64,000 bases of DNA from JBEKIK01 sp963838495 (lineage in GTDB: Bacteria > Planctomycetota > Planctomycetia > Pirellulales > Thermoguttaceae): contig CAWIRC010000001.1 of assembly GCA_963838495.1 (NCBI GenBank), positions 558,001 to 622,000 of the forward strand, given 5' to 3'. Under the pieces are notes generated by a model. It saw nothing but the letters and a program-made list of their open reading frames with translations. It did no database searches and was not told the origin of the DNA. A program made the translations under genes and the position numbers. Shown here piece by piece: positions 57,217-64,000 of the stretch (positions within the stretch are counted from its first letter, which is position 1; the number at the start of each line of letters is the position of its first letter).

Positions 57217-58773
57217 TCATCTTGCGTCTATCGCCTCGGGCAACGAACCGCCCACGGCTCGCTTTAATTCGGCCAGGTGGCGATGATACTCCGCGATCGC
57301 CTGATAGTACATTGCCTGTTGCGTATAGACCTGGCGCTCGGCGTCGATAAGTCGGAGGAAGTCGAGTTTCCCGCTGGTGTAATTCGATTGGGCCGATTCA
57401 ACACTTCGCCGGGTCGCCGGGAGAAGTTTCTCTTCGTACAGACGGATAACCCGTTGGCTCTGTGCCGCCCGATCGAGAGCCGCCTGCACTTCATACCGCA
57501 CTTGATCCAAACGTTCCTGATATTCGGCGCATCGCTGACGAAGACGCTCCGACGCCTCGCGCACCGCCGCCGATCGCCGATCACGTTGAAGCGGCACGTT
57601 GAATTCCATGCCTACCTGGGGCCGCATCTCTTCGGGCATGAAGCCATCGTATTTGGCAACGAGGTTCAAGTCTGGGTAGTATTCCTTGCACGCTAAAGCC
57701 ACGTTTGCCTGCTCCGCGCGGATGCGAGCTTGCATGGCAAACAGATCCGGCCGCCACTCGGAGGCAGCTTGCTGAAGCGACTCGGCAGTCGGCAGCGAAT
57801 CGGGAAGCGGCGCCTTTGCGGGTGGCGGCGGCAAGGGATGATCGGCGGCACGATGCAGCAGAGTATTGATCCGCGCAATTGCCACTTGCTCATCTCGCGT
57901 CAATTCCGTTTGACGGCTTTCGAGGGTAGCCAACTCGACATCAGCCTGGAGCACGTCTTGCTGTGTCGTTTGATTCACCTGATACATATTCCCGGCAATT
58001 TCTCGGTATTGTGTCAGCAATCGGCAGGTCGAGGCGTTTACCTCCGCCTCCCGTCGAGCCAAATAATAATCGTAAAATGCAGTCCTTGCCGCTTCCGATA
58101 GGCGCAGGCGTACATTGCCGATGTCACCCTTCATGGCATCGGCATCGGCCGAGGCCGCGCTGCCGCGCAGAGCCCGCTTGCCCGCCCACGGAATCTTCTG
58201 CGATGCCTGCACCATCCAACCGCCGCCATTATCCATGCCGACGCCCTTGGGACCAATCATGGAAACAAACATGGGATCGTCGAGCGAAACTGCCTGCGGC
58301 CATCGCTCGTTTGCCGCCCGCCATGCGGCCGAAGCCGCTTGGAGCGACGGATTGCGGTACAGAACTTCCGCGACAAGTTGTTCAACCGAGAGTTCTGTTT
58401 GATTGGCGAAAGGATCACAGGGATCGTCAGAGTAGTAGGCCCCCTGGGGAGGCGAGGGAAGCGGTTCGGCCGTTTCAGGGGTCTCTTGGGGAAGAGGGGC
58501 GAACCGAGCGGTGGTTTCAGGTGGAGTAGGCGCGGCGTAGGCGGGGGTTTGATACGAGACCGGCAGCGTGGTTGGGGCTAGTTGTAAACATGGCCGAGAC
58601 TCGGTGACGGTTCCTTGAGGCGCTGGCTTTGGATCGGCAACTGTCACGGCCGAGTTTGGCTTGCCAACCGTGGCCACACTGTTATGTTTTTCAGACGGTA
58701 GCCGGCAACCCGTCGATAGGATGGTTAGCAAAACAGGCGTCGCGAATCGCCAGCAACGGGTGACTCTTACCAT
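57217..58773 (-). CDS. TolC-family outer-membrane efflux lipoprotein
   Basis: 518 residues. The signal peptide and lipobox ILSTGC begin at the ATG at 58773; an open frame to 58875 adds 34 unneeded residues. A Pro-rich linker (to about residue 120) is followed by two outer-membrane efflux repeats of long helices: LSVEQLVAEVLYRNPSLQAA, LSEAARTAFYDYYLARREAE, DVLQADVELATLESRQTELT, and later QAALDRAAQSQRVIRLYEEK. It would be the outer-membrane channel for the CusBA-like pump encoded in the opposite direction next door. Confidence 0.9.
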   Translation of the reverse strand: MVRVTRCWRFATPVLLTILSTGCRLPSEKHNSVATVGKPNSAVTVADPKPAPQGTVTESRPCLQLAPTTLPVSYQTPAYAAPTPPETTARFAPLPQETPETAEPLPSPPQGAYYSDDPCDPFANQTELSVEQLVAEVLYRNPSLQAASAAWRAANERWPQAVSLDDPMFVSMIGPKGVGMDNGGGWMVQASQKIPWAGKRALRGSAASADADAMKGDIGNVRLRLSEAARTAFYDYYLARREAEVNASTCRLLTQYREIAGNMYQVNQTTQQDVLQADVELATLESRQTELTRDEQVAIARINTLLHRAADHPLPPPPAKAPLPDSLPTAESLQQAASEWRPDLFAMQARIRAEQANVALACKEYYPDLNLVAKYDGFMPEEMRPQVGMEFNVPLQRDRRSAAVREASERLRQRCAEYQERLDQVRYEVQAALDRAAQSQRVIRLYEEKLLPATRRSVESAQSNYTSGKLDFLRLIDAERQVYTQQAMYYQAIAEYHRHLAELKRAVGGSLPEAIDAR

Positions 58774-59099
58774 GTGTTCTCGCCTCCGCAACTTGAACTG
58801 CTGCGGTATGAGCGTTTCCTGTTTGACCACAACCTTCCCAGCAGAAGGCCGTGTCATCTGGTTAGATCGACTCACTACAACCTAAATATCCAGAACCTTC
58901 GCTGTTCTCGTTAGAACTGGCGAGACTGCCGTAGATTACTCACATTAACACCCCCCTTTGTGATTAGGTGGTGTCGCTGGGGGGAAAGCTTGACGAATCA
59001 CGGTGGCGGATTCTCCCGCTGATAAAAACGCCAAGACATGGAAGGGGCATATAATTGTTGTGGATAGGGTAGATTCCACATTTTCACAGAAGATAGAAG
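58774..59099. other. Divergent promoter region of the metal-efflux cluster
   Basis: About 325 bases between the TolC-like gene and the metal-binding lipoprotein. A TATAAT lies at 59050-59055 on the plus strand, but no matching -35 is visible. A regulator gene is not present, and no CueR-like (MerR) palindrome was recognised. Confidence 0.4.
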
Positions 59100-59522
59100 A
59101 TGTTTCATTCGTATCGTGTCATGCTTGGGTCGGCTGCTCTGGCGCTGGTAGGAATTCTGAGCGGCTGTAGCTCTCGGGTTCCAGATGAGCAGCAGAAGGG
59201 GACGATACCGGCCAAGAAGACCGTTCAAGAGATGCCGGACCAACAGACCGACGATGCCCTGCATGAAAGCCATGAACACTACGAGGCCGCCCCCACGGGT
59301 GTTCCGACCGGGCTGACTGGGCTTGCTCCCGAAGATCGCGCGGTTGCGGAGAAGCAACGAGTGTGTCCAGTCAGCGGCGACATTTTAGGAGAGCAGGGCA
59401 AGCCGTACAAAGTGACCGTCGAGGGACAAGTCGTGTTCCTCTGTTGCTCGGCTTGCGAGAAGCAACTGTTGGCGGACCCAGATAAGTATCTGGCGAAGTT
59501 GCGAGTGGAGAAGCCGAAGTAG
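59100..59522 (+). CDS. Metal-binding lipoprotein with TRASH/YHS-like domain
   Basis: 140 residues. Lipobox GILSGC at residues 18-23. The C-terminal half reads CPVSGDILGEQGKPYKVTVE then FLCCSACEKQLLADPDKYLA, a cysteine pattern like that of YHS or TRASH domains that bind copper or zinc. It precedes the CusB-like adaptor by 23 bases on the same strand, so it probably delivers or senses metal for the pump. The distance suggests one operon. Confidence 0.82.
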   Translation: MFHSYRVMLGSAALALVGILSGCSSRVPDEQQKGTIPAKKTVQEMPDQQTDDALHESHEHYEAAPTGVPTGLTGLAPEDRAVAEKQRVCPVSGDILGEQGKPYKVTVEGQVVFLCCSACEKQLLADPDKYLAKLRVEKPK

Positions 59523-59545
59523 TTGTTGTAGAATCGAGGTTGTCC

Positions 59546-60958
59546 ATGATTGGCTATCATTCCGGCGGGAGATTGGCATATCTTGTCTCATTGACGGCCG
59601 TGGGCATATCGCTTTGCACAAGCGGATGCGGTGCGTCTAAGAAGGCTGCGCCAACTAATCCGACTATCTGGACCTGCAGTATGCACCCGCAAGTGCGGCA
59701 AGATCAGCCTGGTCAATGTCCGATCTGTGGGATGAATCTCGTGCCCATGCGAACGGCTGAGCAGGAGAAGGCGGGCGAGAACACAACGTCCACGGAAACG
59801 ATGGGCACGCCATCGAGTGTTCCAGGCCATGCCACCGTGATGATTCCCGGCGAGCTTCAACAGCGGATCGGCGTGCGCATCGGCCGTGTGGAACGGGGGC
59901 CGCTCAAGATGAGCGTCAATGCCATCGGAATTGTGCAACCCGATGAAACGAGAGTGGCCCGCATTAACATCAAGACCGAAGGCTGGGTTGACCACTTGTT
60001 CGTGAATTACGTGGGACAAACCGTCCGCAAAGGCGATCGGCTTCTGTCGATCTACAGTCCGCAGTTTCTTTCGACCCAACAGGAATTGCTGAACTCACTG
60101 CGCGCGGAGCGAACCCTCGGCGGCGGCGGCGGACAATCCCTTTCGGAGGCCGCCCGCAGACGGCTAGAACTGTGGGATGTGCCACAAGATGAGATCGAGC
60201 AGTTGATACGCACTGGTCAGTCTCAGAAAGATTTGATCCTAAAAAGTCCGATCAGCGGAACAGTCTTGGAGAAGAACGTCTTTGAGAAGCAGTACGTCAC
60301 GCCGGAAAAGGAACTATACGTCATCGGCGATCTCGCGACCGTTTGGGTGCAGGCAAAGGTCTACGAGTACGAGATTCCGCACGTCGAACTCGGGCAACCG
60401 GCGACCGTCACGATTCCGTCGTTGCCGGATCGCCAGTTCACAGGAAAGGTCGTATTCATCCAACCGACGGTAGATGAAGTGACGCGGACCGTGCAAGTGC
60501 GGATTGAATTGCCAAATGAGGACGGCATCTTCAAGCCTGGGATGTTTGCCCAGACTTCGATCAGGCATCCGATGGGCGACGGCTTGCTCGTGCCGACCTC
60601 GGCCGTGCTGCAAACAGGCGAGCGAAACATTGTCTATCGCGCCGAGCCGGGAGATCATTTCGTGCCCGTGGCGGTCAAAATCAGTCCGATTCAGTTTGGC
60701 GACCATTACCAGATTTTGGAAGGTCTCAAGGAAGATGAGCGGATTGTCACTTCGGCCAATTTCCTGATTGACTCCGAGAGCCGCATCCGTCTGGGAGGAG
60801 GGGGCATGGCGGGAATGGACCACGGCGAACATGGTGGAAAACAGATGCCTGCCAAGGAACATGGCAGCAATGAAGAGCAAGCAAAGCCGGCCGGGAACAA
60901 ACGGAGCCGCGAAGAGATGAAGATGCCCAGCACGGATCACTCCGAAATGCAGCACTAG
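59546..60958 (+). CDS. CusB-like RND adaptor with N-terminal metal-binding domain
   Basis: 470 residues. The N-terminus is a lipoprotein signal (SLTAVGISLCTSGCG). Residues 35-65 form a heavy-metal-binding domain: WTCSMHPQVRQDQPGQC PICGM, as in CusB/CzcB relatives. The adaptor fold follows: MIPGELQQRIGVRIGRVERG, GWVDHLFVNYVGQTVRKGDR, LKSPISGTVLEKNVFEKQYV. The C-terminus is a Gly/Met/His-rich tail (GMAGMDHGEHGGKQM, MKMPSTDHSEMQH), a likely Cu/Ag ligand. The ATG at 59546 follows AGGT; a TTG at 59540 is also possible. It connects the RND permease to the outer channel. Confidence 0.92.
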   Translation: MIGYHSGGRLAYLVSLTAVGISLCTSGCGASKKAAPTNPTIWTCSMHPQVRQDQPGQCPICGMNLVPMRTAEQEKAGENTTSTETMGTPSSVPGHATVMIPGELQQRIGVRIGRVERGPLKMSVNAIGIVQPDETRVARINIKTEGWVDHLFVNYVGQTVRKGDRLLSIYSPQFLSTQQELLNSLRAERTLGGGGGQSLSEAARRRLELWDVPQDEIEQLIRTGQSQKDLILKSPISGTVLEKNVFEKQYVTPEKELYVIGDLATVWVQAKVYEYEIPHVELGQPATVTIPSLPDRQFTGKVVFIQPTVDEVTRTVQVRIELPNEDGIFKPGMFAQTSIRHPMGDGLLVPTSAVLQTGERNIVYRAEPGDHFVPVAVKISPIQFGDHYQILEGLKEDERIVTSANFLIDSESRIRLGGGGMAGMDHGEHGGKQMPAKEHGSNEEQAKPAGNKRSREEMKMPSTDHSEMQH

Positions 60959-60982
60959 GACAGGTTGGAAAGCCTGTATTGG

Positions 60983-63900
60983 ATGATGATCGACCGCATT
61001 ATCGAGTTCAGCGCCCGCAATAAGTACCTGGTGATTATCTTCACGCTAGTCGCCATCGCTGGAGCTTATCACTGGATGCGTCAGGTGCCGCTGGACGCCA
61101 TTCCCGATCTCTCCGACACTCAGGTCATCATCTACTCGCGTTGGGACCGAAGTCCCGACATTATCGAGGATCAAGTCACCTATCCGATCGTCACCGCGAT
61201 GCTCGGAGCGCCGAAGATCAAGGCCATCCGTGGTTTCTCCGACTTTGGTTTTTCCTACGTTTATGTGATTTTCCAGGACGGGACCGACCTCTACTGGGCG
61301 CGCAGCCGCACGCTGGAGTACCTCTCGAAAATCCTACCCCGGCTGCCGGAAGGAGTCCGCACGGAAATGGGGCCGGACGCCACGAGCGTGGGCTGGGTCT
61401 ATCAATACGCCCTGGTGGACAAGACGGGCCATAACGATCTTGCTCAACTACGAACGCTCCAGGACTGGTATCTCCGCTATCAGCTTCAATCCGTGTCCGG
61501 CGTGGCCGAAGTGGCCTCGATCGGCGGTTTTCAGAAGCAGTATCAGGTCAACATTGACCCCACAAAACTGCTGGCCTTCAACATTCCGATCTCCACGGTA
61601 GTCCAGGCGATTCGAGACGGCAATAATGACGTGGGCGGCCGACTGGTAGAATTCACCGGGGCGGAATACATGGTCCGTGGACGAGGTTATGTTAAGAGCA
61701 TTAGCGACATCGAAAAAATCGTCGTTGGGACGGACAAACAAGGAACGCCCATCCTTGTGAAGAATCTCGGTTCCGTCACGCTGGGGCCTGAAATCCGCCG
61801 TGGCATCGCTGACCTTGACGGCGATGGCGACACCGTGGGCGGCATCGTCATTATGCGGGCTGGCGAAAACGCGCTGCATGTCATCGAGCGGGTCAAGGAG
61901 AAGCTCAAAGAAGTCAAAGCATCGCTTCCCAAGGGCGTCGAGATTGTCACCACTTACGACCGCTCAACACTGATCGAACGAGCCATCGACACCCTCAAGG
62001 AAGAGTTAGTTCTCGAAGTTATCATTGTCAGCCTGGTGATTTTGGTTTTTCTCTGGCACATTCCTTCGGCGATCATCCCGATCCTGACGATTCCCGTAGC
62101 CGTCGTTCTGGTGTTCATCCCCATTTACTTCATGGGCCTGACCTCCAACATCATGTCGCTGACAGGCATCGCCATTTCCATCGGCGTATTGGTGGATGGG
62201 GCAATCGTGGAAGTGGAAAATGCCTACAAGCGGCTAGAGGAATGGGTTATAGGGGGAAGAAAAGGCGATTTCCATGAGGTCCGCTTGCGTGCATTAAAAG
62301 AAGTCGGCCCTTCAGTCTTTTTTTCGCTTTTGGTAATCGCCGTGGCATTCATGCCGGTTTTTACCCTGGTGGATCAAGAAGGGCGATTGTTCAAGCCTTT
62401 AGCCTATACCAAGAACCTGGCGATGGCGATTGCCGCCGTTTTGGCGATCACGCTCGATCCTGCCATTCGGATGCTGTTCACCCGCATGGACCCCTTTGCA
62501 TTTCGTCCAAAATGGCTTGCGAAAATCGCCAATGCGTTAGCCATTGGCCGGTACTTTCCCGAGGAGGAACACCCGATCAGCAAACGGCTGTTCCAGGTCT
62601 ACGAGCCGGCGTGCAACTTCGTCCTGCGTCACAAAACGCTCACCCTGATCGCAGCATTGCTGCTAGTGATGACGACGATTCCCGTCTATTTCCAGTTGGG
62701 ATCGGAGTTTATGCCACCGTTGTACGAAGGCTCGCTGCTCTACATGCCCACGACCGTGCCGGGTATTTCGGTGGCCGAAGCCCAACAACTTCTGCAAACG
62801 ATGGACAAGCAGTTGCGGCAATTCCCCGAAGTCGAGCGAGTTTTTGGAAAGGCCGGTCGGGCGGAGACTTCGACCGACCCCGCGCCATTCTCCATGATCG
62901 AAACCACCATTGTGCTCAAGCCTAACGACCAATGGCGCAAGAAGGATCGCTGGTACTCCAATTGGCCCGAGTTTCTCCAATCGCCCTTTCGGCACATCTG
63001 GCCAGACCGCATCAGCTCCGACGAACTGATCGCGGAAATGGACCGGGCGATGCAGTTCCCCGGTGTAACCAACGCCTGGACGATGCCGATCAAGACCCGC
63101 ATCGACATGCTCAGCACGGGCGTCCGAACTCCGGTTGGTATCAAGATTCAAGGGGCCGATGTCAAGGAAATTGAAAAAATCGGCACCCGATTGGAGTCGA
63201 TCTTGAGCAAAGTACCAGGCACTCGCAACGTTTTTGCAGAACGCACGGCGGCCGGATATTTTTTGGACTTTACGCTCAAGCGAGAGAACCTTGCTCGCTA
63301 TGGCCTGACCATCAAGGAAGCGGAAATGGTCGTAGAGTCGGCCGTCGGCGGCGAACCCGTTTCAACCACTGTGGAAGGACGCGAACGCTATACCATCAAC
63401 GTCCGCTATGCCCGCGACTTCCGCGAAGAACTCACGAAACTTCGCCGTGTTCTGGTGCCCACAATGTCCGGCGCGCAAGTCCCGCTGGCCGAACTAGCCG
63501 ACATCGAGTTTGCCTCCGGTCCCGCCATGCTACGCGACGAGAACGGAATGCTTTCGGGTTACGTGTACGTGGACCTTGCCGGGCGCGACGTGGGCGGCTA
63601 CGTCAAAGATGCCAAAAAGGCTGTTCAGCAGCTTGATATTCCCACGGGTTACATCATGACATGGAGCGGCCAATACGAAAACATGCAGCGAGTTCGTGAA
63701 ATGTTGAAGATTGTGTTGCCTGTCACGCTGTTCCTCATTTTCATCCTGCTGTACATGAACACCAAGTCGTCCATCAAGGCGTTGATCGTCATGCTCGCCG
63801 TGCCGTTCTCCTTGATCGGGGCAGTTTGGTATTTGTGGCTGCTCGGCTATCATATGTCGATCGCGGTATGGGTCGGCATGATCGCGCTGATGGGTCTGGA

Positions 63901-64000
63901 CGCCGAAACTGGCGTCTTCATGCTCCTGTTCCTGGACCTCTCCTATAATGATGCGGTTCGCAAGGGCAAGATGAACAGCTACGAAGACCTCCGCGAGGCG
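60983..64000 (+). CDS. CusA/CzcA heavy-metal efflux RND permease, cut by the right edge
   Basis: 1006 codons seen, no stop; the rest lies outside the window. It starts MMIDRIIEFSARNKYLVIIF (or one codon later). Typical HME motifs: VPLDAIPDLSDTQVIIYSRW, PDIIEDQVTYPI, GDLYWARSRTLEYLSKIL-like, and TM4 GVLVDGAIVEVENAYKRLEE with its proton-relay Asp/Glu. TM10-like GLDAETGVFMLLFLDLSYN is at the edge. It exports Cu+/Ag+ or Zn2+/Co2+/Cd2+; the Met/His tail of the adaptor argues for Cu/Ag. Third gene of the operon, 24 bases after the adaptor. Confidence 0.93.
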   Translation, partial: MMIDRIIEFSARNKYLVIIFTLVAIAGAYHWMRQVPLDAIPDLSDTQVIIYSRWDRSPDIIEDQVTYPIVTAMLGAPKIKAIRGFSDFGFSYVYVIFQDGTDLYWARSRTLEYLSKILPRLPEGVRTEMGPDATSVGWVYQYALVDKTGHNDLAQLRTLQDWYLRYQLQSVSGVAEVASIGGFQKQYQVNIDPTKLLAFNIPISTVVQAIRDGNNDVGGRLVEFTGAEYMVRGRGYVKSISDIEKIVVGTDKQGTPILVKNLGSVTLGPEIRRGIADLDGDGDTVGGIVIMRAGENALHVIERVKEKLKEVKASLPKGVEIVTTYDRSTLIERAIDTLKEELVLEVIIVSLVILVFLWHIPSAIIPILTIPVAVVLVFIPIYFMGLTSNIMSLTGIAISIGVLVDGAIVEVENAYKRLEEWVIGGRKGDFHEVRLRALKEVGPSVFFSLLVIAVAFMPVFTLVDQEGRLFKPLAYTKNLAMAIAAVLAITLDPAIRMLFTRMDPFAFRPKWLAKIANALAIGRYFPEEEHPISKRLFQVYEPACNFVLRHKTLTLIAALLLVMTTIPVYFQLGSEFMPPLYEGSLLYMPTTVPGISVAEAQQLLQTMDKQLRQFPEVERVFGKAGRAETSTDPAPFSMIETTIVLKPNDQWRKKDRWYSNWPEFLQSPFRHIWPDRISSDELIAEMDRAMQFPGVTNAWTMPIKTRIDMLSTGVRTPVGIKIQGADVKEIEKIGTRLESILSKVPGTRNVFAERTAAGYFLDFTLKRENLARYGLTIKEAEMVVESAVGGEPVSTTVEGRERYTINVRYARDFREELTKLRRVLVPTMSGAQVPLAELADIEFASGPAMLRDENGMLSGYVYVDLAGRDVGGYVKDAKKAVQQLDIPTGYIMTWSGQYENMQRVREMLKIVLPVTLFLIFILLYMNTKSSIKALIVMLAVPFSLIGAVWYLWLLGYHMSIAVWVGMIALMGLDAETGVFMLLFLDLSYNDAVRKGKMNSYEDLREA

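Overview
The window looks like chromosomal DNA of a planctomycete, probably close to the Pirellulales. Pointers are a planctomycete-type ECF sigma factor facing a zinc-ribbon/Hanks kinase/TPR protein, two secreted proteins with PEP-CTERM tails, several secreted or outer-membrane proteins of planctomycete style (Pro-rich linkers, Gly/Tyr/Cys-rich segments, terminal beta-barrels), a sigma-54 gene and many polysaccharide-type enzymes. Taxonomy is inferred from gene content; there is no 16S gene in the window.

Layout. 1-5.1 kb: a glycosidase cut by the left edge, an aldo/keto reductase, a WalJ-like MBL hydrolase, a structured RNA candidate with its own promoter and terminator, and a small zinc-ribbon protein. 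5.1-8.5 kb: an ECF sigma factor interrupted by TGA, convergent with a large Ser/Thr kinase. 8.7-17 kb: two outer-membrane proteins, a DUF2007-like protein, a GH78 rhamnosidase and a PEP-CTERM GDSL esterase. 17-22.7 kb: mtnA, purE, ald, der and a family-4 uracil-DNA glycosylase. 22.9-24.8 kb: archease and rtcB (RNA ligation). 25.9-33.3 kb: a PEP-CTERM protein, then a minus-strand block GT28 glycosyltransferase, rpoN, recR, ybaB, dnaX and SRP RNA; the SRP RNA-dnaX-ybaB-recR order is a conserved bacterial arrangement. 33.4-38 kb: GNAT, a CGCAxxGCC-type protein, a secreted protein, phosphofructokinase and an AI-2E/PerM-type permease. 38.4-43.7 kb: an RND multidrug pump pair and a mug-like glycosylase. 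43.8-48.3 kb: secreted or envelope proteins. 48.5-53 kb: recQ and ftsH. 53.9-56.9 kb: a DUF4185-like protein, a RAYT transposase, and a GntR/band-7 pair. 57.2 kb to the right edge: a heavy-metal efflux cluster (TolC-like, metal-binding lipoprotein, CusB-like, CusA-like), with cusA cut by the edge.

A striking property is the number of genes that read through only with one-base corrections: ald, ybaB, dnaX (two), recQ and ftsH (three). ECF sigma and RAYT each carry an in-frame TGA where homologues have sense codons. Since dnaX is essential, and ftsH and recQ are otherwise well conserved, consensus errors in the assembly are the simplest explanation for most of these; this is inference.

Small dispersed repeats are the other theme: a 122-bp MITE-like element with perfect 16-bp terminal inverted repeats, a related C-rich repeat sitting in frame inside the rhamnosidase gene, and several hairpin families used twice in the window, often immediately after stop codons. 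I found no tRNA, 16S/23S rRNA or CRISPR array.
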